From Actinomadura terrae (GTDB taxonomy: Bacteria; Actinomycetota; Actinomycetes; Streptosporangiales; Streptosporangiaceae), in the NCBI RefSeq assembly GCF_022751215.1, contig NZ_JAICDG010000003.1, positions 558,001 through 622,000 of the forward strand: a DNA stretch of 64,000 bases, in the 5' to 3' direction. The position numbers and the translations under genes are program-made. A model generated the notes under the pieces. It saw only the letters and a program-made list of their open reading frames with translations, was not told where the DNA came from and searched no databases. Shown in pieces: positions 33,971-41,518 of this stretch; position 1 is the stretch's first letter, and every line of letters starts with the position of its first letter.

Positions 33971-35406
33971 GACGGCGTTCCTTCCAGTTCGGGTTCGGTG
34001 GCGGGGGAGGGCGACGCCGCCGGGCGGTGGCGCGGCAGGACGGCGGCCGCGACGAGCGCCGCGACCAGCAGCAGCACCGCGCCGATCAGGACGCCGAGCG
34101 TGTAGCCGGAGTTGAGCGCGCCCGGGCCGGTGCCGGAGCCGGTGCGGCCCGCGGCGGCGGTGGCGAGCGCGGCCAGGCCGACGCAGCCGCCGAGCTGCCG
34201 CGCGCTGTTGAGCACGCCCGCCGCCATCCCGGCCTCGCCGCGCTGCACGCCGGTCGTCGCGGCGGCGGCCACCGGCGCCAGGCACAGCCCGAGGCCGACG
34301 CTGGTGATCACCGACGGGCCGAGCACGTCGGTGAGGAAGCCGCCGTCCGGGCTCATCAGCGCGAACCAGCCCAGGCCGGCGGCGGCGAGGAGCGCGCCGG
34401 GGATGAGCGACGCGCGCGGCGAGCGGTCGCTGGTGATCCGGGTCGCCGCGACGCTGCCGACGACGACGCCCGCCGAGAACGGGACGAACGCCGCGCCGGT
34501 CGCGGCGGCGCCCATCCCGAGCACGCCCTGCATGTAGAGGGAGACGAAGTAGAACGCGGCGAACTGGCCCGCCGCCGCGAGGAACACGAACACGTTCGCC
34601 CCGGCCACCCACCTGCTCCGCAGCAGGCCGAGGCGGATGAGCGGCGCCCGCACGCGCGTCTCGGCGAACACGAACGCGACCAGCAGTACGGTCGCGGCGC
34701 CGAGCGTCAGCAGCGTGGCCGCCGACGTCCAGCCGCGCGTGTCGGTGCGGACGACGCCGAACACCAGCAGGCCCGTCCCGGTGGTGGCGAGGACGGCGCC
34801 GAGCACGTCCAGGCGCGGACGGTCCGCGCGGCGCTCCTCGGCGGGCACGCCCACCGGCACCAGCGCGAGCGCGCCCGCGACGATCGGCAGGTTGACGAGC
34901 ATCACCCAGCGCCAGCCCGCGTACTCGGTCAGCAGCCCGCCCGCGAGGACGCCGAGCGCGCCGCCCGCCGCGTTGACCGCGCTCCACACGCCGAGCGCGC
35001 GGACGCGGGCGCGGCCCTCGGGGAACGTGGTGGTGAGCAGGGCGAGCCCCGCCGGGGCGACGGCCGCCGCCGCGAGGCCCTGGCCGGCGCGCGCGGCGAC
35101 GAGCTGCCAGGGCGCCTGCGCGAGGCCGCCCAGCAGCGAGAACAGGGCGAAGGCGGCGAGCCCGCCGGTGAACAGCCGGCGCCGCCCGTACAGGTCGCAG
35201 GCCCGGCCGCCGAGCAGCAGGAACCCGCCGAACGTGAGCGCGTAGACGTGCACGACCCAGGCGAGGTCGACCGGCGCGAAGCCCAGGGACGTGCGGATCG
35301 AGGGGAGGGCGACGTTGACCACGGCCATGTCCAGGGCGACGACGAACTGGGCGACGGCCGCCGCCGCCAGCACCACCCCGGGTCGCCCGGGCGAATTTTT
35401 ATACAT
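33967..35406 (-). CDS. MFS drug/metabolite exporter, DHA2 (14-TM) type
   Basis: A 479-residue major facilitator with about 14 hydrophobic segments. Family marks are LDMAVVNVALPSI in the first segment, the loop GGRACDLYGRRRLF, and ALGVWSAVNAAGGALGVLAGG, the antiporter motif region of DHA2 exporters. It should expel a drug or metabolite by proton antiport. The start is the ATG at 35406, only 6 bases after TATTTT, so the message is probably leaderless. It is divergent from a TetR regulator, with two palindromes between them, and is coupled to a cupin gene downstream. Confidence 0.9.
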   Translation of the reverse strand: MYKNSPGRPGVVLAAAAVAQFVVALDMAVVNVALPSIRTSLGFAPVDLAWVVHVYALTFGGFLLLGGRACDLYGRRRLFTGGLAAFALFSLLGGLAQAPWQLVAARAGQGLAAAAVAPAGLALLTTTFPEGRARVRALGVWSAVNAAGGALGVLAGGLLTEYAGWRWVMLVNLPIVAGALALVPVGVPAEERRADRPRLDVLGAVLATTGTGLLVFGVVRTDTRGWTSAATLLTLGAATVLLVAFVFAETRVRAPLIRLGLLRSRWVAGANVFVFLAAAGQFAAFYFVSLYMQGVLGMGAAATGAAFVPFSAGVVVGSVAATRITSDRSPRASLIPGALLAAAGLGWFALMSPDGGFLTDVLGPSVITSVGLGLCLAPVAAAATTGVQRGEAGMAAGVLNSARQLGGCVGLAALATAAAGRTGSGTGPGALNSGYTLGVLIGAVLLLVAALVAAAVLPRHRPAASPSPATEPELEGTPS

Positions 35407-35441
35407 GTAAGAAAAATACCCGGACGTGTCCGGGATGTCGA
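35396..35441 (-). promoter_or_regulatory. TetR-controlled leaderless promoter with two palindromes
   Basis: On the minus strand TCGACA (35441-35436) and TATTTT (35418-35413) are separated by 17 bases and followed by 6 bases to the ATG. The spacer holds a palindrome CCCGGAC-gt-GTCCGGG (35419-35434), a classic place for a repressor. A second, AT-rich palindrome TTTT-N2-TACATGTA-N2-AAAA (35396-35415) covers the -10, start site and start codon. Confidence 0.6.
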
Positions 35442-35474
35442 ACGAGGGCGCGTCCGATGCGGGATGATGGGGGC

Positions 35475-36131
35475 ATGGCGACATCGACCGGGCAGCGCAG
35501 GGGGCGCCCGCCGCGCATCTCGCGCGAGGAGATCCTCGCCGTCGCCCGGCGGATCGTGGACAAGGAGGGCGTCGACCGGCTGACGATGCGGCGGCTGGCC
35601 AAGGACGTCGGCAGCACGCCGATGGCGCTCTACCACCACGTGCGCGACAAGGACGAGCTGCTCGTCCTGCTGCTCGACGAGTACGCGGAGCGGGCGCTGC
35701 GCCGCCCCGACCTCCCGGCCGACCCCCGCGAGCGCGTCGTCGTGGCCGCGGCGGCGATCCGCGAGGCGCTCGCCGGCCATCCGTGGGTCGCGCAGGTGAT
35801 CACCGCCGACGACCTGATGGCGCGGTCGGCGCTGTGGTTCGCCGAGCAGATCGTGGACGGCCTGGTCGAGTGCGGGCTCGCACCGGAGCGGGCCGTCCAC
35901 GGCTACCGCGCGATCTGGTACTACACGGCGGGCGAGGTGCTGGTGCGGGCCGCGGCCGCCCGGCGGCGGGCCGGCGACGACCGCGCCACCTACCGGGACC
36001 GGGTCTTCGCCGACCTCGACCCGGAGGAGCTGCCCCGGCTGGCTGCCGTCGGCGACCGCTGGACGCCGCTCACCGCCGAGGACACCTACCTCGACGGCCT
36101 GCGCGCCCTCGTCGACGGCCTCGTCGGCTAG
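35475..36131 (+). CDS. TetR/AcrR family transcriptional regulator (TetR-C type)
   Basis: A 218-residue repressor. The HTH region runs from RISREEILAVARRIV to LTMRRLAKDVGSTPMALYHHVRDKDEL, very like the TetR/tetracycline-repressor subgroup. The ligand domain is helical with an AIWYYTAGEV segment. The ATG at 35475 follows a GGGGG stretch. It is divergent from the DHA2 exporter whose promoter contains two palindromes, so it is the likely efflux repressor; the inducer is presumably an exporter substrate. Confidence 0.9.
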   Translation: MATSTGQRRGRPPRISREEILAVARRIVDKEGVDRLTMRRLAKDVGSTPMALYHHVRDKDELLVLLLDEYAERALRRPDLPADPRERVVVAAAAIREALAGHPWVAQVITADDLMARSALWFAEQIVDGLVECGLAPERAVHGYRAIWYYTAGEVLVRAAAARRRAGDDRATYRDRVFADLDPEELPRLAAVGDRWTPLTAEDTYLDGLRALVDGLVG

Positions 36132-36143
36132 GGCCCCGGAACG

Positions 36144-37394
36144 TCAGACCGCGTCGGCGACGGCCGCCGCCCACAGCTCCAGCGCGGCGTCGACCTGCGC
36201 GTCGTCCACGATCAGCGGCGGGATCATGCGGACGACGTTCCCGAACGCGCCGCAGGTCAGCAGCAGCAGCCCCCGGTCGGAGGCGGCCCGCTGGGCGCGC
36301 GCGGCGGTCGCCGCGTCGGGCTCGCCGTCCGGCGTCGTGAACTCGCTGGCCTGCATGAGCCCGAGGCCCCGGACGTCGCCGATGACGGGATGGTCGGCCG
36401 CGACCTTGCGCAGCCCGTCGCTCAGCCGCGCGCCCCGCCGCGCGGCGTTGTCCACCAGGCCCTCGTCGCGGACGACCTCCAGCGTGGCGAGCGCGGCGGC
36501 GCAGGCGACCGCGTTGCCGCCGTAGGTGCCGCCCTGCGAGCCCGGCCGGGCCTTCTCCATCACGGCGGTGGGCGCCGCGATCGCCGACAGGGGGAACCCG
36601 CTGGCCAGGCCCTTGGCCGTGATCAGCACGTCGGGCCGCACGGCCGCGTGCTCGTGGCCCCAGAAGCGGCCCGTCCGGCCGACGCCGGTCTGGACCTCGT
36701 CCATCACGAGCAGGATCCCGTGCCGGTCGGCGCGCTCGCGCAGCCCCTCCAGGAACGCGGGCGGCGCGGGCACGTAGCCGCCCTCGCCGAGGACGGGCTC
36801 GACGACGAACGCGGCGGTGTCGGCGGGGGCGCTGGTCGTCGCGAGGACGTAGTCCAGCTCGCGGAGCGCGAAGCGGGTCGCCTCGTCCTCGTCCCAGCCG
36901 TACCGGTAGGCCTGCGGGAACGGCGCGACGGCGGCGCCCGGCATCAGCGGGCCGATCCCGGCGCGGAACTTGGTCCCGGCGGTGGTGAGGGCGGCGGCGC
37001 CCATCGTCCGGCCGTGGAAGGAGCCGTGGAAGACGACGATGTTCTGCCGCCCGGTCGCGTGCCGCGCCAGCCGGATCGCCGCCTCGACGGCCTCGCTGCC
37101 GCTGTTGAGGTAGAACAGCGAGTCCAGGCCGTCCGGCAGCACCTCGCCGAGCGCCTCGGTGAGCCGCAGCAGCGGCCGGTGCATTACCGTCGTGTACTGG
37201 CCGTGGATCAGCGTGCCGACCTGCTCCCGCGCCGCCTCGACCACGCGCGGGTGGCAGTGCCCGGTGCTCGTGACGCCGATGCCCGCGGTGAAGTCCAGGT
37301 ACCGGCGCCCCTCGGCGTCGTAGAGGTAGGCGCCCTCGCCGCGCTCGGCCAGGACGGGGGTGGCCTGCTTCAGCAGGGGAGACAGCGTCGCCAT
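36144..37394 (-). CDS. Class III omega-amino acid aminotransferase (GabT-like)
   Basis: A 416-residue PLP aminotransferase of class III. The PLP lysine is Lys261 (LITAKGLASGFPL). The segment LNSGSEAVEAAIRLAR binds the phosphate; VMDEVQTGVGRTGRFW holds the Asp that contacts the PLP ring nitrogen. Family members use GABA, beta-alanine, ornithine or similar omega-amino donors with 2-oxoglutarate or pyruvate. Its ATG lies 13 bases from a copy of the GTAGGATTGTCGACAATC operator, so it is part of the GntR regulon. A strong hairpin separates it from the upstream GntR gene. Confidence 0.9.
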   Translation of the reverse strand: MATLSPLLKQATPVLAERGEGAYLYDAEGRRYLDFTAGIGVTSTGHCHPRVVEAAREQVGTLIHGQYTTVMHRPLLRLTEALGEVLPDGLDSLFYLNSGSEAVEAAIRLARHATGRQNIVVFHGSFHGRTMGAAALTTAGTKFRAGIGPLMPGAAVAPFPQAYRYGWDEDEATRFALRELDYVLATTSAPADTAAFVVEPVLGEGGYVPAPPAFLEGLRERADRHGILLVMDEVQTGVGRTGRFWGHEHAAVRPDVLITAKGLASGFPLSAIAAPTAVMEKARPGSQGGTYGGNAVACAAALATLEVVRDEGLVDNAARRGARLSDGLRKVAADHPVIGDVRGLGLMQASEFTTPDGEPDAATAARAQRAASDRGLLLLTCGAFGNVVRMIPPLIVDDAQVDAALELWAAAVADAV

Positions 37395-37403
37395 GGGAAC
37401 TCC

Positions 37404-37421
37404 GTAGGATTGTCGACAATC
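37404..37421. promoter_or_regulatory. GntR-type operator, copy 1 (aminotransferase promoter)
   Basis: GTAGGATTGTCGACAATC contains the perfect 14-base palindrome GATTGTCGACAATC (37408-37421). It is 14-27 bases upstream of the aminotransferase ATG; on the minus strand GACAAT within it could serve as the -10. It is shared with two other sites in the cluster. Confidence 0.75.
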
Positions 37422-37435
37422 TGCAAGCTCATGGC

Positions 37436-37476
37436 ACCACGTGCCCCGCCCTCCTGTCCAGGGCGGGGCACGTGGT
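37436..37476 (-). terminator. Strong 17-base-pair terminator hairpin after the GntR gene
   Basis: ACCACGTGCCCCGCCCT (37436-37452) pairs without mismatch with AGGGCGGGGCACGTGGT (37460-37476) around a 7-base loop. It directly follows the GntR stop codon and precedes the aminotransferase promoter, insulating the two. There is no T-tract. Confidence 0.75.
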
Positions 37477-37482
37477 TCCCGC

Positions 37483-38142
37483 TCAGGACGGGCGGAGCCG
37501 CTCGATCGACTCGGTCATGTGCTCCTCGATGAGCCGGAGCAGCCGCTCCTCCGCGCCGTCGCCGATCGCGTCCACCAGCCGCCGGTGCTCGTCGACCAGC
37601 TCGGACGGCTCGGGGTAGGTGTCCTGGAGCGCGTTCAGGCACATCCGGGTCTCGACCAGGAGGGTGTGCGCCATCCGCTCCAGCCGCGGGCTGCCGGACG
37701 CGCTGACCAGCACCTCGTGGAAGGCCTGGTCGGCGTCGCTCATCGCGATCCGGTCGCGCTCGCGCGCCGCGTCCACGAGCGCCTCCAGGGCGTCGGTGAG
37801 CCGCGCGACGGCCTCGCCCCGGTTCCGCTCCATGATCAGCCGGCACGCCTCCCGCTCGATCGCGAGCCGCGCGAGGTAGATGTCCTCGACGTCGCCGGCG
37901 TCCAGCGTGATCACGAACAGCCCGCGGTGCGGCTCGCTGACCAGCAGCCCCTCCTGGACGAGCCGCTGCATCGCCTCGCGCAGCGGGCCGCGGCTGATGC
38001 CGAGCCGGGCCGCCAGCTCCACCTCCCCGAGTTGCGCGCCCGGCTCCAGCGAGCCGTACATGATCGCCGATCGCAGCTCGTCCGAGACGAGCTCGACCGT
38101 CGATCTCCGGGGGACGGGTTCCAGCTCACCCAACCGGCCCAT
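37483..38142 (-). CDS. GntR family regulator, FadR/FCD subfamily
   Basis: A 219-residue regulator. The N-terminal winged helix (about 15-80) has the GntR core ELAARLGISRGPLREAMQRLVQEGLL. The helical FCD ligand domain follows, with Asp/His positions (DADQAFHEVL; DEHRRLVDAI) that bind metal and a carboxylate effector in this subfamily. It lies 23 bases downstream of the racemase-like gene and is probably in its operon, hence under operator copy 2 and autoregulated. It is the natural candidate for binding all three GTAGGATTGTCGACAATCCTAC-type sites here. The effector is likely an organic acid of the pathway. Confidence 0.9.
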   Translation of the reverse strand: MGRLGELEPVPRRSTVELVSDELRSAIMYGSLEPGAQLGEVELAARLGISRGPLREAMQRLVQEGLLVSEPHRGLFVITLDAGDVEDIYLARLAIEREACRLIMERNRGEAVARLTDALEALVDAARERDRIAMSDADQAFHEVLVSASGSPRLERMAHTLLVETRMCLNALQDTYPEPSELVDEHRRLVDAIGDGAEERLLRLIEEHMTESIERLRPS

Positions 38143-38165
38143 GCGCGGGCCCCTTTCTCTGGGGG

Positions 38166-38954
38166 TCAGGGATGTCGCGCCGGTACCGGGCCCTGGCCGG
38201 CACCGGCGGCGGCGGGGGTCGCGAACAGCCTGCCGAAGCCGGGGCGCGGGCGCGGGCCGTCCACGCCGGCGGCGCCGAGGGCGAGCCGCAGGCCCTCCCA
38301 CACGCTCACCTGGTTGGCGGTCAGCACCGGCTTGCCGACCCGCTCCTCCAGCTCGTCGAGCCAGCCCACCGTGTGCAGGGCGGTGTCGGGGACCAGCACG
38401 GCCTCGGCGTCCGGGTGGTCGTTGGCCGCGACGAAGGCCAAGACCTCCTCGCGGCCGAGCGTGCCGACCTCGGCGGCGGTCACGATGCCGCGCGCCGACA
38501 GTGCCACGACCTCGATCCCGGCCTCGCCGAGGAACGCGCCGAACCGGTCGGCGACGTCGGCGGGGTAGGTCGCGGCGACCGCGACCCGCCGCACGCCGAG
38601 GTGCCGGGCGGCGTTCACGAACGCGAACGAGGTACTGGACGCGGGGACGCCCACGGCCTCCCGGACGCCCGCGACCTGCGCGGCGGCGCCGTCCCACCCG
38701 AACACGAAGCTGCCGCTGGTGCACGCCCACACGGCGGCCTGGACGCCCATCCCGCGCAGCTCCCGGGCACCCGCGGCGAGGACGTCGGCGCCGCCGATGT
38801 CCAGCAGCGCGTCCACCCGGTGGGCGTCCTCGCGCATCAGCGTGTGGACGAGGGGCAGGCGCACGCCGCCGAGGGCGCGCTCGATCGCGGGGTAGTCGTC
38901 CTCGGCGCTGAAGCCGGGGTAGAGGAACCCGGCGCGCGGTGCGGTCTCCGGCAT
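38166..38954 (-). CDS. Asp/Glu racemase / maleate isomerase-fold enzyme with second catalytic Cys replaced
   Basis: A 262-residue member of the Asp/Glu racemase, maleate isomerase and arylmalonate decarboxylase superfamily. The first catalytic cysteine is present as Cys78 in ACTSGSF. At the second cysteine position the residue is Asp190 (LVPDTALHT), in contrast to Cys198 in the neighbouring paralogue, so two-base racemisation is unlikely and a different reaction is possible. The start is ATG 38954, with operator copy 2 only one base upstream. Its gene is followed by the GntR regulator. The last ~30 residues are a Pro/Gly/Ala-rich tail. Confidence 0.82.
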   Translation of the reverse strand: MPETAPRAGFLYPGFSAEDDYPAIERALGGVRLPLVHTLMREDAHRVDALLDIGGADVLAAGARELRGMGVQAAVWACTSGSFVFGWDGAAAQVAGVREAVGVPASSTSFAFVNAARHLGVRRVAVAATYPADVADRFGAFLGEAGIEVVALSARGIVTAAEVGTLGREEVLAFVAANDHPDAEAVLVPDTALHTVGWLDELEERVGKPVLTANQVSVWEGLRLALGAAGVDGPRPRPGFGRLFATPAAAGAGQGPVPARHP

Positions 38955-38955
38955 G

Positions 38956-38971
38956 TTGTCGACAATCCTAC
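38956..38971. promoter_or_regulatory. GntR-type operator, copy 2 (racemase-GntR operon)
   Basis: TTGTCGACAATCCTAC contains the palindrome TTGTCGACAA (38956-38965), with the complete CCTAC extension on the right. It abuts the ATG at 38954; on the minus strand TAGGAT lies at its edge as a possible -10. Binding here would shut the racemase-GntR operon. Confidence 0.75.
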
Positions 38972-38999
38972 CTTCCTCGATCATGGAGTGGCCGGCGGG

Positions 39000-39761
39000 T
39001 CAGGCGGCGGTCGGCCGGGTGAGCTGGACCAGCGACTGCCCGGTACCGGCCGCCCGGCGTCCCATCGCGCGCAGCGCCGAGCACATCGTGACCTGGTTCG
39101 CGGTGAGCACGGGCTTGCCGATCATCTGCTCCAGCGGCGCGATGATGTCGTAGGTGGGGACGTTGGTGCAGGAGATGAACACGGCCTCGGCGTCCGGCGT
39201 GTCCACGGCCGAGACCGCCGAGACGATCTCGCCGTACCCGACCTTCCAGATGTGGCCGAGCAGCCCCAGCCCGACCGACCGGGCGACCGTGATGCCGTAC
39301 TCGCCGAGGAACGACACGAGCCGGTCGGTCACCGTGTCGATGTAGGGGGTGACGACGGCGACCCGCGTGGCGTCCAGCAGCCGCAGCGACTCCACCAGCG
39401 CGCCCGAGGTCGTCGCCACCGCCGGCGCGCCCGCCGCGACCATCGTGTGGTGCAGCGCCACCTCGCCCGCCGCGCCGCGGATGAAGCTGCCCGACGCGCA
39501 GGCGTAGGCCACGGCGAGCGGCTCGGGGGCCAGCACGTCCCGCGTGGCCTGCCGGACGATCGAGTGGTCCGACAGCGCGGAGGCCATCTCGACCGTCACC
39601 GGCACCGGGACGAAGGGCAGCCGGGTCATGAACAGCGACACGTCGTCGGGCGTCCAGCGCCACAGCTCCCGGTCGAGGGCGAAGTCGAACGGGGCGACGA
39701 CGCCGATGCCGTGCTGGGCGAGCAGCTCGGGGCGCTCGACCAGCATGGGGTCGAAGGTCAT
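39000..39761 (-). CDS. Asp/Glu racemase / maleate isomerase-fold enzyme with both catalytic Cys
   Basis: A 253-residue enzyme of the same superfamily as the previous gene, but with both active-site cysteines: Cys88 (YACASGSF) and Cys198 (ISCTNVPTYD). This two-Cys arrangement is that of maleate cis-trans isomerases and Asp/Glu/hydantoin racemases; the TN after the second Cys favours a maleate isomerase-like or arylmalonate-type substrate pocket. It follows the DUF3830 gene by 12 bases and is probably co-transcribed with it. The start is ATG 39761. Confidence 0.85.
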   Translation of the reverse strand: MTFDPMLVERPELLAQHGIGVVAPFDFALDRELWRWTPDDVSLFMTRLPFVPVPVTVEMASALSDHSIVRQATRDVLAPEPLAVAYACASGSFIRGAAGEVALHHTMVAAGAPAVATTSGALVESLRLLDATRVAVVTPYIDTVTDRLVSFLGEYGITVARSVGLGLLGHIWKVGYGEIVSAVSAVDTPDAEAVFISCTNVPTYDIIAPLEQMIGKPVLTANQVTMCSALRAMGRRAAGTGQSLVQLTRPTAA

Positions 39762-39773
39762 CGGGATCGCCGC

Positions 39774-40268
39774 TCAGGACTCGGCGCGGCGGTAGACCAG
39801 GCGCTCGCCGACCGCGCCCGACCGCCAGACGTCGTTGCACGCCTCGGCCATCGCGGGGAGGCCCTCGACGATCGTGGCGTACACGTTGCCCGGCACCCAG
39901 CCGACATCGCCGTTCAGCAGCAGGTTGTTGCGGCCGTAGAAGATCGCCAGGTCGATGACGCCGGGCAGCCCGTGGAGGCCCTTCTCCTCCTTGAACGCCC
40001 GGTCGAGCATGCCGCCGGGGAAGGAGAAGTGGACGACGTCGCCGGGGATCGGGGTGACGGTCGGGTTCTCCAGGCCGACCTCGTCCTCGGCGAAGCGCTC
40101 GACCATCGTGTACACCTCGTTGCGGGCGTACTTGGCGTGGTAGGCGTCGCCGCCGAGGGGCAGGGCGTTCCACACCGCCGCGCAGGTGCGCGGCGCGTCC
40201 TTCTCCAGGAGTTCGGCCACGCACGAGACGCCGCGCCGCTCCAGTGAGATGGTCATGAGCTTCGGCAT
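39774..40268 (-). CDS. DUF3830 family protein (cyclophilin-like fold)
   Basis: A 164-residue protein matching the DUF3830 family, which has a cyclophilin-like barrel and no established function. Conserved stretches are AAVWNALPLGGDAYHAKYARNEVYT and GDVVHFSFPGG with IFYGRNNLLL. It is commonly found next to racemase-like and amidase genes, as here, hinting at a role in the same degradative pathway. The start is ATG 40268. Upstream on its strand is a perfect 10-base palindrome AGAGCGCTCT (40331-40340), and operator copy 3 lies ~160 bases away in the divergent region. Confidence 0.75.
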   Translation of the reverse strand: MPKLMTISLERRGVSCVAELLEKDAPRTCAAVWNALPLGGDAYHAKYARNEVYTMVERFAEDEVGLENPTVTPIPGDVVHFSFPGGMLDRAFKEEKGLHGLPGVIDLAIFYGRNNLLLNGDVGWVPGNVYATIVEGLPAMAEACNDVWRSGAVGERLVYRRAES

Positions 40269-40426
40269 GCCGGACCTCCCCGAGGACAGGGGTGGGCGAG
40301 CGCGTCGCCACCCGAAAGGACTCTTCCGTTAGAGCGCTCTGGGATCCGTCCTGGCCATGGGCAGCGGTTGCGACGGTCTTACAGCACGATCAGTGCGGTG
40401 TCCGGCCTGCTCGCCCGTGCCGCGCT

Positions 40427-40444
40427 GATTGTTGACAATCCTAC
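40427..40444. promoter_or_regulatory. GntR-type operator, copy 3 (divergent region before the dehydrogenase-amidase operon)
   Basis: GATTGTTGACAATCCTAC differs from the consensus palindrome by one base (T for C at the centre). It lies between the DUF3830 and dehydrogenase genes and can serve both directions. Confidence 0.7.
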
Positions 40445-40516
40445 GAAGCGTTCCTAGCGTGTCAATGCCTTCCCGAGTTGCCTTCCTGTTAATTCCCGGA
40501 CCCGGAGGGGACGCCG

Positions 40517-41518
40517 ATGGACGCAGCCGCGCCCGGCCCCGCGCAGCCGCCGCTCGTGGTGGTGCTGACCGGGGACGACGCGCCTCCGAACCTGCGCGCG
40601 GCGGAGGCGCTCGCCCGCGTCCGCCTCGTCCGGGAGCCGGATCTGGCCGCCGCCCTGCCGGGCGCCGACGTCCTGTTCGTGTGGGACTTCTGGACGGAGG
40701 CGGTCGCCGCCGCGTGGCCCCCCTCGGGCGGGCCGGACTGGGTGCACATCGCGAGCGCGGGCGTCGACCGGCTGCTGTTCCCCGCGCTGGTCGAGTCCGG
40801 CACGGTCGTGACCAACTCGCGGGGCGTCTTCGACGAGCCGATCGCCGAGTACGTGCTCGGGCTCGTGATCGCGCTGGCGAAGGACCTGCACGGCACCGTC
40901 CGGCTCCAGGGGGAGCGGCGGTGGCGGCACCGCGAGACCGAGCGGATCACCGGCGCGCACGCGCTGGTCGTCGGCACCGGCCCGATCGGCCGCGCGATCG
41001 GCCGCAGGCTCACCGGCGCGGGCCTGGTGGTGTCGGGGGTGGGCCGCACCGCCCGCGACGCCGACCCCGACCTCGGCACCGTCCACCCGATGGAGCGGCT
41101 CGGCGAGGCGCTCGCGGACGCCGACTACGTCGTGCTGGCCGCGCCGCTGACCGATGCCACCCGCGACATGATCGACGCCGCCGCGCTGCGCCGGATGCGG
41201 CCGTCCGCGCGGCTGATCAACGTCGGCCGCGGGCAGCTCGTCGTGCAGGACGACCTGGTCGCGGCGCTGCGCGCGGACGTGATCGCGGGCGCCGCGCTCG
41301 ACGTGTTCGTGGACGAGCCGCTCCCCGCGTCCTCCCCGCTGTGGGGCATGCCCAACGTGATCGTCTCCCCGCACATGTCCGGCGACGCGACCGGCTGGCG
41401 GGAGGAGCTCGTGCGGGTCTTCACCGAGAACCTCGCGTGCCGGGTCGAGGGCCGCCCGCTGCGCAACGTCGTGGACAAGCGCCTCGGATACGTCGGATCG
41501 AGAGGGGTTCAGGGATGA
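40517..41518 (+). CDS. D-isomer specific 2-hydroxyacid dehydrogenase
   Basis: A 333-residue NAD(P)-dependent dehydrogenase. The nucleotide motif is GTGPIG (153-158). The catalytic trio is Arg238 (NVGRGQL), Glu267 (FVDEPLP) and His286 (SPHMSGD). It reduces a 2-oxo acid to the D-hydroxy acid or the reverse. ATG 40517 is preceded by GGAGGGG. It overlaps the amidase start (ATGA) and is under operator copy 3. In the cluster it could act on the carboxylate left after deamination or amide cleavage. Confidence 0.92.
   Translation: MDAAAPGPAQPPLVVVLTGDDAPPNLRAAEALARVRLVREPDLAAALPGADVLFVWDFWTEAVAAAWPPSGGPDWVHIASAGVDRLLFPALVESGTVVTNSRGVFDEPIAEYVLGLVIALAKDLHGTVRLQGERRWRHRETERITGAHALVVGTGPIGRAIGRRLTGAGLVVSGVGRTARDADPDLGTVHPMERLGEALADADYVVLAAPLTDATRDMIDAAALRRMRPSARLINVGRGQLVVQDDLVAALRADVIAGAALDVFVDEPLPASSPLWGMPNVIVSPHMSGDATGWREELVRVFTENLACRVEGRPLRNVVDKRLGYVGSRGVQG

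Noticed and set aside
40331..40340. AGAGCGCTCT palindrome as operator of the DUF3830 gene
   Set aside because: Only 10 bases and single copy; the GntR-type site nearby is the better explanation of regulation.
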